Origin: Pseudoprevotella muciniphila
GTDB taxonomy: Bacteria; Bacteroidota; Bacteroidia; Bacteroidales; Bacteroidaceae
Assembly: GCF_003265305.2 (NCBI RefSeq)
Contig: NZ_CP033459.1
Location: forward strand, 1,612,001-1,676,000
Reading direction: 5' to 3'
DNA: 64,000 nucleotides
The translations under genes were made by a program, and so were the position numbers. Numbering within the stretch: position 1 is the stretch's first letter; each line of letters begins with the position of its first letter. Below the pieces are notes generated by a model, which searched no databases, was not told the DNA's origin, and was given only the letters and a program-made list of their open reading frames with translations. Positions 50,119-57,644 of this stretch are shown one piece after another.

Positions 50119-51330
50119 ATGCTAACACTCGACATCATCTACAAAGCAGGAACCGTTCTCAAAGATGTGATTCACCCCACTGCACTTATCCATACTGAGA
50201 AACTCAACCCCGAAGCCACTATTTTTCTTAAACCTGAAAATCTGCAAGTTACTGGTTCTTTCAAGGTGCGAGGTTCTGGATTCAAGATTTCTCAACTTAC
50301 CGATGAAGAGAAATCGCATGGTGTGTTAGCAAGTTCTGCCGGTAACCATGCACAGGGTGTGGCTCTTGCCGCACGTCGTTTCGGCATAAAAGCCACTATC
50401 TGCATGCCAGCCGGTGCTCCCATATCAAAGGTAGAAGCCACGCGCGAACTGGGCGCAGAGGTGAAACTCGTTCCGGGCGTTTACGACGACGCCTATAAGT
50501 ACGCGCTGCAGATGCAGGAAGAAACGGGTATGACATTCATCCATCCCTTCGACGACGAACAGGTCATTGCCGGGCAAGGCACCATCGGCATGGAAATTCT
50601 CGCAGAGCGCCCCGACATCGACGTAATTTTCATTCCTATCGGTGGCGGTGGTTTGGCAAGCGGTGTGGCATACGCAGTGAAGATGCTTAAACCAAGTGTA
50701 AAAATCATCGGTGTGCAGGCTGCGGGTGCTGCCAGCATGCAAGCCAGCATAGAGAGCGACAAGATAGAAACACTGCCCGAAGTGCTCACCATAGCCGACG
50801 GCATAGCCGTGAAAGAACCTGGCACTCATACTTTCGAGTTATGCAAAAACTACGTTGACGAGGTGGTTACGGTGACAGAAGACGAGATTTGTGCTGCCAT
50901 CCTCGCCTTGATAGAACACCACAAACTAACAAGCGAAGGTGCTGGAGCTGTTAGTGTGGCTGCTGCTATGTTCAACAAATACCCCATTGCAGGCAAGAAG
51001 GTATGCTGTATCGTCAGTGGCGGCAATATAGACGTTACCATTCTCAGCCGTGTCATCAACCGCGGCTTGATGAAGAGCGGCCGTACCTGCGAAATGCTTA
51101 TCGAACTGCCCGACCGCCCCGGTTCACTGCTTGGCCTGAGTTCTGTCATCGTGAAATATGGTGCCAACATCATTTCTCTCCACCACGAGCGTAACGGTGA
51201 GAGCCCCGACGTAAACTCGTGCAACCTCCGCATGGTGCTTGAAACCCGCAACAGCGAGCACATTCAGGAAATCCAGAAAGGCATCAATGCTGCAGGCTAC
51301 ATCATCCTCGACACCCGTGCTGCCAACTGA
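50119..51330 (+). CDS. ilvA: Threonine ammonia-lyase (threonine dehydratase)
   Basis: 403 residues from ATG 50119 (MLTLDIIYKAGTVLKDVIHPT, the usual start of this form). ATG 50065 would add 18 residues without family support. It is a PLP enzyme making 2-oxobutanoate from threonine: the PLP Lys is in GSFKVRGS, then SSAGNHAQGVA and the phosphate loop GGGGLASG. A single ACT domain (about 325-403, ELPDRPGSLLGLSSVI) is present, so this is the one-ACT form also called catabolic, with probable isoleucine or other effector control. It could supply 2-oxobutanoate for isoleucine or propionate. Confidence 0.95.
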   Translation: MLTLDIIYKAGTVLKDVIHPTALIHTEKLNPEATIFLKPENLQVTGSFKVRGSGFKISQLTDEEKSHGVLASSAGNHAQGVALAARRFGIKATICMPAGAPISKVEATRELGAEVKLVPGVYDDAYKYALQMQEETGMTFIHPFDDEQVIAGQGTIGMEILAERPDIDVIFIPIGGGGLASGVAYAVKMLKPSVKIIGVQAAGAASMQASIESDKIETLPEVLTIADGIAVKEPGTHTFELCKNYVDEVVTVTEDEICAAILALIEHHKLTSEGAGAVSVAAAMFNKYPIAGKKVCCIVSGGNIDVTILSRVINRGLMKSGRTCEMLIELPDRPGSLLGLSSVIVKYGANIISLHHERNGESPDVNSCNLRMVLETRNSEHIQEIQKGINAAGYIILDTRAAN

Positions 51331-51369
51331 TTATAATTGAAAGTATGCAAGTTTTAAAATTCTAAAAAC

Positions 51370-51705
51370 ATGGAAACAACAAGACAACAAAAGATAGAAC
51401 GCCTCATTCAGAAAGAGTTGAGCGACATTTTCCAGAAACAGACTCAGGCGCACCATGGCATTCTTGTGAGTGTGAGCAAGGTGCGCATAAGTCCTGACCT
51501 CAGTGTCTGCCGTGGCTATCTCAGCATTTTCCCCTCCGATAGGGGAGAAGAATATCTCAAAAACATCAATGAGAACGTTCGCGCCATACGCTATGAACTC
51601 GGTACACGCGTGCGCCACCAGTTGCGCATCATTCCCGAACTGAAATTCTTTATCGACGACTCGCTCGACTATATTGAGCACATCGACGAACTCCTGAAGA
51701 AATAA
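51370..51705 (+). CDS. rbfA: Ribosome-binding factor A
   Basis: 111 residues, a single KH-like domain of normal length. METTRQQKIERLIQKELSDIF and VSVSKVRISPDLSVCRGYLSIF are typical. RbfA matures the 30S subunit near helix 1 of 16S rRNA and helps cold adaptation. The short gap to the LolE-like gene (31 bases) suggests cotranscription. Confidence 0.95.
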   Translation: METTRQQKIERLIQKELSDIFQKQTQAHHGILVSVSKVRISPDLSVCRGYLSIFPSDRGEEYLKNINENVRAIRYELGTRVRHQLRIIPELKFFIDDSLDYIEHIDELLKK

Positions 51706-51736
51706 AATCTGCATTATCCACATTCATTCTGCACCC

Positions 51737-52990
51737 TTGGGCAAATTCTCATCCTTCGTGGCTCGCCGCTACCTCTTTTCCAAGAAGCGACACAATGCCA
51801 TCAACATCATCAGCATCATTTCCGTGATAGGCGTAGCGCTTGCCACGACAGCCTTGGTGTGCACAATGAGTGTGTTCAACGGTTTTCAGGACCTTGTTTC
51901 TACACTTTTCACCGCCTTCGATCCTCAGTTGGAAGTAACTCCTGCCAGTGGTAAATTCGCCAAGAGCAATGACCCTATACTGGAGCAAATCAGGAAACAT
52001 CCGCAAGTGGCCTCTGCCACCGACTGCATAGAAGACAATGCCATGATACTCGTGAAGGGCCATCCTCTTGTTTTCCAACTCAAAGGAGTGGGCGACAACT
52101 ATACTGAAAGCACTGACATATCGGACATAATCTACGTGCAAGAAGGCGTTCATGGCCAGTTTAAGTTGCACAGCGGCGAAAAGGACTACGGCACCCCCGG
52201 CATAGGCCTGGCTTCCACCCTTGGCAGCATCAACTTCGACAATCCTCAGCCACCGGAGGTCTATGTCCCCAAAAAGGGCAAGCGCATCGACATAGCCAAC
52301 CCTATTTCGAGTTTCAACTATGGCACCCTCTATGCCTCGGGAGTTTGTTTCCAGGTTCATCAGCGCAAATACGATGAAAACTACATGCTCACCTCGCTTA
52401 AGTTCGCCCAGCGCCTCTTCGACCAGAACGGCATGATTTCATCTTTGGAAATATGCCTTAAAGACGGAAGTACCACCAGTTCCGTAAAAAAGGAATTGCG
52501 GAGGCTGGCAGGCGATCGGTTTGTCGTTCGCGACAGGATGGAGCAACAAGAGGACACTTTCCGCATCATGAACATTGAAAAGATGGTGGCTTACCTCTTC
52601 CTCACATTCATTGTCCTCGTGGCATGCTTTAACATCATCGGCTCTGTTTCGATGCTCATCATCGACAAGCGTGAAGACGTTGGCACACTCCGTCATCTTG
52701 GTGCCACGGACCGCGACATCAGCAGAGTATTCTTGCTGGAGGGTCGCTTCATAGCCCTCTTGGGTGCCGTCATAGGCGTTATTGTTGGTGTGTCACTCTG
52801 CTATGCTCAGGAATACTTTGGCTTTATCAAAATAGGCAACGGTGATGGCAATTTCATTGTAGAAGCCTACCCTGTCAGTGTGCATCTGCTCGATGTGCTG
52901 ATAGTATTTATCACTGTTTGCGTTGTAGGTTTTGTGAGTGTGTGGTATCCTGTTCGCTTTCTTAGCAAACGTCTCACTTCTGAAGACTAA
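51737..52990 (+). CDS. LolE/FtsX-type ABC transporter permease
   Basis: 417 residues, with four membrane helices (one at about 24-50, three in the C-terminal 130 residues) and a large periplasmic MacB-PCD-type domain between. FSSFVARRYLFSKKRHNAINIIS is the LolC/LolE start. No ATG is available: TTG at 51737 is the only sensible start, with no in-frame ATG between it and the previous stop. Lol permeases release outer membrane lipoproteins to the carrier LolA. The ATPase partner is not in the window, so lipoprotein sorting is likely but not proven. Confidence 0.85.
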   Translation: MGKFSSFVARRYLFSKKRHNAINIISIISVIGVALATTALVCTMSVFNGFQDLVSTLFTAFDPQLEVTPASGKFAKSNDPILEQIRKHPQVASATDCIEDNAMILVKGHPLVFQLKGVGDNYTESTDISDIIYVQEGVHGQFKLHSGEKDYGTPGIGLASTLGSINFDNPQPPEVYVPKKGKRIDIANPISSFNYGTLYASGVCFQVHQRKYDENYMLTSLKFAQRLFDQNGMISSLEICLKDGSTTSSVKKELRRLAGDRFVVRDRMEQQEDTFRIMNIEKMVAYLFLTFIVLVACFNIIGSVSMLIIDKREDVGTLRHLGATDRDISRVFLLEGRFIALLGAVIGVIVGVSLCYAQEYFGFIKIGNGDGNFIVEAYPVSVHLLDVLIVFITVCVVGFVSVWYPVRFLSKRLTSED

Positions 52991-53109
52991 AAAGGGGGTG
53001 TATTTATCAGGGATTTACTTTTGATTAAGAAAATCGCTAAAAAACTGCATTTTCCTTTATTTTTTAAGTTTTTGGCCTCGTTTTTTTTCATTATTTCCTT
53101 ATTTTTGCT

Positions 53110-53117
53110 TACTTTTG
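53110..53117 (+). promoter_or_regulatory. -7 box upstream of the Lrp-type gene
   Basis: TACTTTTG, 43 bases before the ATG at 53160; the upstream region is T-rich without a clear TTTG at the right distance. Confidence 0.5.
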
Positions 53118-53159
53118 TACTGATAAATACAAATAAAAACTTTTAAGTCAGATTAAGAA

Positions 53160-53696
53160 ATGGCAAAAATTGACGCTCTTGACCAAAAGATTCTGGAGAG
53201 CATATCCACAAATTCACGAATTTCGTTCAAAGAAATAGCAGATGCCTGCAATGTTTCCCGCGCAGCCATTCATCAACGCGTGCTTCACCTTATAGAAGCA
53301 AACATCATCAGCAACAGCACCTACCTCGTTAATCCCAAGAGTCTGGGTTACAACACTTGCACATATATCGGTGTGGAACTGGACCGTCCTTCGCGCTATG
53401 ACATAGTATCAAAAGAACTGGAGAAGATTCCTGAAATCGTGGAATGTCATTTCACGACAGGTCCTTACACCCTACTCATCAAGTTATACAGCCACGACAA
53501 CGAGCACCTCATGCAGTTGCTCAATGGTCAGATTCAGCAAATTGACGGCGTGACGTCAACCGAGACCCTCATATCGCTTGCAGAGAGTTTCCATCGCACC
53601 GTTCCTATCATCTTGGCTGACGAAGTGAAGAAAAAGCCCAAGAAATCCCGCAATACACGCAAGGCGTCGAATGTTGAAGAAGAAACGGAAAACTGA
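53160..53696 (+). CDS. Lrp/AsnC family transcriptional regulator
   Basis: 178 residues: an N-terminal helix-turn-helix (about 5-55, LDQKILESISTNSRISFKEIADACNVSRAAIHQRV) and an alpha-beta RAM ligand domain (about 65-145). A 30-residue Lys/Arg/Glu-rich tail (KKKPKKSRNTRKASNVEEE) is added beyond the family's usual end and may contact DNA or be flexible. Lrp-type proteins bind amino acids and form octamers. The stop overlaps the next ATG (TGATG), so it is coupled to the DUF4491 gene. Confidence 0.9.
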   Translation: MAKIDALDQKILESISTNSRISFKEIADACNVSRAAIHQRVLHLIEANIISNSTYLVNPKSLGYNTCTYIGVELDRPSRYDIVSKELEKIPEIVECHFTTGPYTLLIKLYSHDNEHLMQLLNGQIQQIDGVTSTETLISLAESFHRTVPIILADEVKKKPKKSRNTRKASNVEEETEN

Positions 53697-54001
53697 TGAC
53701 CATCTACTTTGAAGGACTGCTGACAGGTCTGGCCACGTTTCTTATCATCGGTTGCTTCCACCCCATTGTCATTAAGGCAGAGTACTATTTCGGCACGGGC
53801 ATTTGGTGGGTCTTTCTCATAGCAGGCATCGGTTTTATAACGGGTGCTTTGTTTACGGGAAATGTGTGCTTCAGCAGCATACTCGGTATTCTTGGTTTCT
53901 CCTGCTTCTGGAGCATCCTCGAAATTTTCGCGCAGAAGAAGCGTGTGCAGAAAGGTTGGTTCCCCATGAATCCAAAGCGAAAGAAGTATTACGAGGAATA
54001 A
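53696..54001 (+). CDS. DUF4491 membrane protein
   Basis: 101 residues with three membrane helices (about 5-24, 36-55, 60-78), a tryptophan-rich WWVFL turn and a basic C-terminus with WFPMNPKRKKYY, the DUF4491 ending. The family is small and Bacteroidetes-centred, with no known function. It is translationally coupled to the Lrp-type regulator, so it may be the transporter-like or sensor partner of that regulator (inference). A terminator follows. Confidence 0.8.
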   Translation: MTIYFEGLLTGLATFLIIGCFHPIVIKAEYYFGTGIWWVFLIAGIGFITGALFTGNVCFSSILGILGFSCFWSILEIFAQKKRVQKGWFPMNPKRKKYYEE

Positions 54002-54021
54002 ACTTTTCTAAAAGATATCAA

Positions 54022-54062
54022 GACGGCACATAATATCCACATATTTATGCCGTCGTTTTTTT
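54022..54062 (+). terminator. Intrinsic terminator after the DUF4491 gene
   Basis: GACGGCA (54022-54028) pairs with TGCCGTC (54048-54054), with weaker AT pairing inside the loop, followed by GT7. Confidence 0.85.
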
Positions 54063-54072
54063 ATATCCATAG

Positions 54073-54103
54073 TTTCTTCTCACAGGGTTATTTTGTACTT
54101 TTG
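54073..54103 (+). promoter_or_regulatory. Promoter of the C26-M19 fusion gene
   Basis: TTTC at 54073-54076, 19 bases, TACTTTTG at 54096-54103, 26 bases before the ATG at 54130. Confidence 0.65.
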
Positions 54104-54129
54104 CAGAAATAAAGACAAAAACAGGCACT

Positions 54130-55902
54130 ATGGCTATACGTTACGACTACAAAGCGGACTACGACCGCATCAACGGCAAGATGCTGTCGTATGAGGACCG
54201 CCCGGTGATAGGCATCAGCGGCAATTTCGGTCCTGCAGGTTGTGAACTTGCTGAAGTATATTACAAGAGCATTGAGGCAGCCGGTGGCATTCCCTTCATT
54301 CTTCCTCCGACAGATGACGAGCGTGTCATTCTTCCTTTGCTTGAGCGGATTGACGGACTGATGCTTTCGGGCGGAGCCGACGTGAACCCGCTATGGACAG
54401 GCGAAGATCCTGTTCCTGCCCTTCATGGCATCAATGCCAAGCGCGACCGCGGTGAACTGCTTATGGTTCAGTTGGCTTTCGACCGCCAATTACCCATTTT
54501 CGGCATCTGTCGCGGTATTCAGATACTTGCCATAGCCCTTGGTGGTAGTGTGCATCAAGACATAGCCACCAGTTTTCCGAAACAGCGCATCATCAAGCAC
54601 AGCCAGGATGCCCCACGCTATGAAGCCACCCATCTTGTGGAAGCAGAAAGCGGTTCTCTCATAGCCAACCTCCTCGGCGAACATTTCGCTGTCAATTCGT
54701 TCCACCATCAGGCAGTGAATGATGCTGGTCCTCATCTGCGCATCACGGCATGGGCTGACGACGGCATTGTAGAAGCAGTGGAAAGCACCGAAAAGAAGCC
54801 TGTTTTCGGTGTACAGTGGCATCCCGAGTGCTTCATCGGCAACAACGACGACTGCATGATGCCTCTTTTCAGGAAACTGGTGCACGAAGCCTATTTGCAT
54901 CGCCGCGCGCGCACTTTCCACAATGATGTCTCCATCGTAACGCTTGACTCCCACTGCGACACCCCCATGTTCTTCGACCAGGGTGTGGACTTCAATTCGC
55001 GCGACGAGAAAGTGCTTGTTGACTATCATAAGATGGTGGAAGGATACCTTGATTCATGCATCATGGTGGCTTATCTGCCGCAAAAGGAACGTACCCCTGA
55101 GGGTTTGGCAAAAGCCACGGCAAAAGCAGATGAAATCCTCACAGAAATCCGCCGCATGGTGGACGATTGTGAAGGTGCTGCCATTGCCATCACACCCGAT
55201 GACCTCTACATCAACAAGCGCGACGACTTGAAGAGCATCATGCTCGGAATAGAGAACGGCTATGCCATCGGTCGAAACATAGACAATGTGGAGCGCTACC
55301 GCCGCATGGGTGTATGCTACATGACCCTATGCCACAACGGCGACAACGACATCTGCGACAGCGCCAAGCGGTCGAATCAGGAAAACGGCGGACTGAGCGA
55401 CTTCGGACGTGACGTGGTACACGAGATGAATCGTGTGGGTATGATGGTGGACCTTTCTCACGCGGCAGAGAGCAGTTTCTACGATGCCATAGAAGCCAGT
55501 TCGCTTCCCATAGTATGTTCGCATGCTTCCAGTCGCGCCCTTTGCGATCACCCGCGTAATCTGACCGACGACCAACTCCGCGCACTTGCCGAAAGTGGCG
55601 GTGTGGCACAGGTAACACTCTACAATGGTTTTCTGCGTCTGGACGAGAAGTCGGACATAGATGATGCCATGCGACACCTGATGCACATGATTGATGTGGC
55701 AGGCATCAACCATGTGGGTATCGGTACCGACTTCGATGGCGACGGTGGCATACCGGGCTGCAATGGTGCCAACGAAATCATGAACATCACAAAACGCCTT
55801 TTGTCAGAAGGACTCTGCCATGACGATTTAGAGAAAATATGGGGTCTGAACTTCCTTCGCGTCATGCGACAGGTGCAGGCTGCAGCAGAAATAGATTTTT
55901 AA
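54130..55902 (+). CDS. Fusion: class I amidotransferase-like C26 hydrolase + M19 dipeptidase
   Basis: 590 residues. Residues about 20-250 are a gamma-glutamyl hydrolase (C26, PuuD-like) domain with the nucleophile Cys127 in FGICRGIQ and the His231/Glu233 pair in VQWHPEC. Residues about 265-590 are an M19 membrane-dipeptidase domain with the zinc motif HxD at His275-Asp277 (TLDSHCDTP), then MVDLSHAAE, IVCSHASSR and GIGTDFDG. Both active sites look complete. The first would cut gamma-glutamyl bonds, the second the resulting dipeptides. Together they suit salvage of gamma-glutamyl peptides such as glutathione, or D-Glu-containing wall peptides. No signal peptide, so cytoplasmic. The next gene follows after 8 bases. 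Confidence 0.9.
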   Translation: MAIRYDYKADYDRINGKMLSYEDRPVIGISGNFGPAGCELAEVYYKSIEAAGGIPFILPPTDDERVILPLLERIDGLMLSGGADVNPLWTGEDPVPALHGINAKRDRGELLMVQLAFDRQLPIFGICRGIQILAIALGGSVHQDIATSFPKQRIIKHSQDAPRYEATHLVEAESGSLIANLLGEHFAVNSFHHQAVNDAGPHLRITAWADDGIVEAVESTEKKPVFGVQWHPECFIGNNDDCMMPLFRKLVHEAYLHRRARTFHNDVSIVTLDSHCDTPMFFDQGVDFNSRDEKVLVDYHKMVEGYLDSCIMVAYLPQKERTPEGLAKATAKADEILTEIRRMVDDCEGAAIAITPDDLYINKRDDLKSIMLGIENGYAIGRNIDNVERYRRMGVCYMTLCHNGDNDICDSAKRSNQENGGLSDFGRDVVHEMNRVGMMVDLSHAAESSFYDAIEASSLPIVCSHASSRALCDHPRNLTDDQLRALAESGGVAQVTLYNGFLRLDEKSDIDDAMRHLMHMIDVAGINHVGIGTDFDGDGGIPGCNGANEIMNITKRLLSEGLCHDDLEKIWGLNFLRVMRQVQAAAEIDF

Positions 55903-55910
55903 TAAACCGT

Positions 55911-56885
55911 ATGAAAACTATAAACAAAACACTGATTATCATGCTTTCTTTGCTCAGTCTTATCGGGTGTAAAAAGCCAAAGACAGATGTGCCTATAGGC
56001 GAGGATGCGAAAAAATGTGAAGTGCAGTTTGATGCCGACAGTGCTTTCAGGCACATTAAAGCCCAGTGCGACTTCGGTGCCCGCACTCCGGGCAGCGCAG
56101 CCCACAAGCAATGTGGCGACTACATTGTAAAGTCGTTTCAAGCGTTAGGGCTGAACGTCATTGAACAGAAGGCACCCATCACGATGTGGGACAAGAAACA
56201 ATTCGAGTGCCGTAACATCATTGCGCAATACAAGCCTGAAGCAAAAGAACGCATCATTATCTGTACACATTGGGACAGCCGTCCTTGGGCTGACGACGAT
56301 CCTGACGAAAGCAAGCACAACGAACCTGTCATGGCAGCAAACGATGGGGCGAGCGGTGTCGGCGTGATGCTTGAAGTGGCAGCAAAACTCAAAGAAGTAA
56401 ACCCGAAGGTAGGCATCGACTTCATCTGCTTCGACCTTGAAGATTACGGCAACCACGACAGCAGCGATGAATCGAGTTGGTGCAAGGGTTCCGCTTATTG
56501 GGCAGCGCATCCACATGTGGAAGGCTATCAGGCGCTTCACGGCATATTGCTTGATATGGTAGGCGGCAACGGCGTCGTTTTCCGCCAGGAGATTTTTTCC
56601 ACACAATATGCTCCACAGGTGCTTTATCAGGTTTGGGATGCCGCTCGTGTGGCAGGCTATGAAAACTACTTCCCAAGCGAGCAGGGCGGCATGATTACAG
56701 ACGACCACATCCCCATGAACCAAGCCGGTATACCCACTATCGACATCATATCGAGCAACCGCTCGGGAAATGGTTTTTGCGACACATGGCACACCACCCG
56801 TGACACCCCCGAAAACATTTCCACCGCCACACTCAAAGCCGTGGGACAGACCTTGCTGCAAGTCCTCTCACAAGAACCTCTCTAA
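55911..56885 (+). CDS. M28-family glutaminyl-peptide cyclotransferase-like lipoprotein
   Basis: 324 residues from ATG 55911, with lipobox SLIGC (Cys20). The M28 fold shows THWDSRPWADDD, the zinc Asp in AANDGASGVG, the zinc/acid Glu in CFDLEDYGNHD and the zinc His in DDHIPMNQAGIP. The last motif is a hallmark of type II glutaminyl cyclases as known from Porphyromonas, Tannerella and Prevotella. These enzymes turn N-terminal Gln of exported proteins into pyroglutamate. An aminopeptidase role cannot be excluded. It is in a unit with the C26-M19 gene and sufE. Confidence 0.85.
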   Translation: MKTINKTLIIMLSLLSLIGCKKPKTDVPIGEDAKKCEVQFDADSAFRHIKAQCDFGARTPGSAAHKQCGDYIVKSFQALGLNVIEQKAPITMWDKKQFECRNIIAQYKPEAKERIIICTHWDSRPWADDDPDESKHNEPVMAANDGASGVGVMLEVAAKLKEVNPKVGIDFICFDLEDYGNHDSSDESSWCKGSAYWAAHPHVEGYQALHGILLDMVGGNGVVFRQEIFSTQYAPQVLYQVWDAARVAGYENYFPSEQGGMITDDHIPMNQAGIPTIDIISSNRSGNGFCDTWHTTRDTPENISTATLKAVGQTLLQVLSQEPL

Positions 56886-56900
56886 AAATTCATCAGAAAA

Positions 56901-57326
56901 ATGACGATAAACGAAATACAAGACGAAGTCATCGAGGAATTTTCCGAACTCGAAGACTGGATGGACCGCTATCAACTCCTCATCAGCCTTGGCGAGGAAC
57001 AGGAGCCTTTACCGGAAAGCGAGAAGACCGAACAGAACCTGATTGACGGCTGCCAAAGCCGTTTGTGGCTCTGTTGCGATGAAAAAGACGGCAAACTATA
57101 CTACCGTGCAGAAAGCGATGCACTCATCGTGAAGGGTATCATCACTCTGCTCATCCGTGTTCTCAACGGGCATACCCCACAGGAAATTCTCGATGCCGAC
57201 CTTTACTTCATCGACCGCGTGGGATTGAGCGAGCACCTCTCTCCCACCCGCTCAAATGGCCTTTTGTCGATGAAAAAGCAGATGCGCATGTACGCCCTCG
57301 CTTATAAAACCAAACAGGAAGGCTAA
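56901..57326 (+). CDS. sufE: SufE-type cysteine desulphurase sulphur acceptor
   Basis: 141 residues, normal. The acceptor Cys is Cys51 in NLIDGCQSRLWL, the same position as in E. coli SufE. SufE takes persulphide from SufS and passes it to SufBCD for Fe-S assembly. The other suf genes are not in the window. It lies 15 bases after the M28 gene. Confidence 0.92.
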   Translation: MTINEIQDEVIEEFSELEDWMDRYQLLISLGEEQEPLPESEKTEQNLIDGCQSRLWLCCDEKDGKLYYRAESDALIVKGIITLLIRVLNGHTPQEILDADLYFIDRVGLSEHLSPTRSNGLLSMKKQMRMYALAYKTKQEG

Positions 57327-57357
57327 CAGAAATAAATAGTCGAAAAATAATTATGAC

Positions 57358-57383
57358 TGAGTCCATTTATAAATGGACTCAGC
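57358..57383. terminator. Perfect palindrome after sufE
   Basis: CTGAGTCCATTTATAAATGGACTCAG, two 13-base arms with no loop, 31 bases after the sufE stop. No T tract on the plus strand. It probably works as a transcript end or a hairpin-forming site. Confidence 0.55.
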
Positions 57384-57419
57384 ATTTATCTACTCGTATG
57401 GCTGTCCTATAGGGGCGTT

Positions 57420-57484
57420 ACAGCATAGACAGGGGTGCAATTCACTATGCTATGCTACATTCATTCTACCCCTGCGTATGCTGT
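57420..57484 (+). promoter_or_regulatory. 65-base two-part inverted repeat upstream of the M60 gene
   Basis: ACAGCATA (57420-57427) and CAGGGGT (57430-57436) pair with ACCCCTG (57468-57474) and TATGCTGT (57477-57484) across a 2-nt internal bulge each side. It lies upstream of the M60 promoter region. Could be an operator pair or a structured leader of the upstream unit. Confidence 0.6.
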
Positions 57485-57540
57485 ATCATCCAGTTTCGTT
57501 GAATTATATCTGTTATTATGTGATAATTCAATTTTTTTGC

Positions 57541-57570
57541 TATTTTTGCAGACATTTTGTAACAAAATGT
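57541..57570 (+). promoter_or_regulatory. -7 box and leader palindrome of the M60 gene
   Basis: TATTTTTG (57541-57548) then the palindrome ACATTTTGTAACAAAATGT (57552-57570), 9-base arms around one A, at or just after the expected start of transcription. No clear -33. Confidence 0.5.
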
Positions 57571-57644
57571 AATAAAAATCCTTAAAAAAGTTAATTTAAA
57601 CAAAAAACCAACATACGCAAATCTCATTATTACGTTCAAAAACC

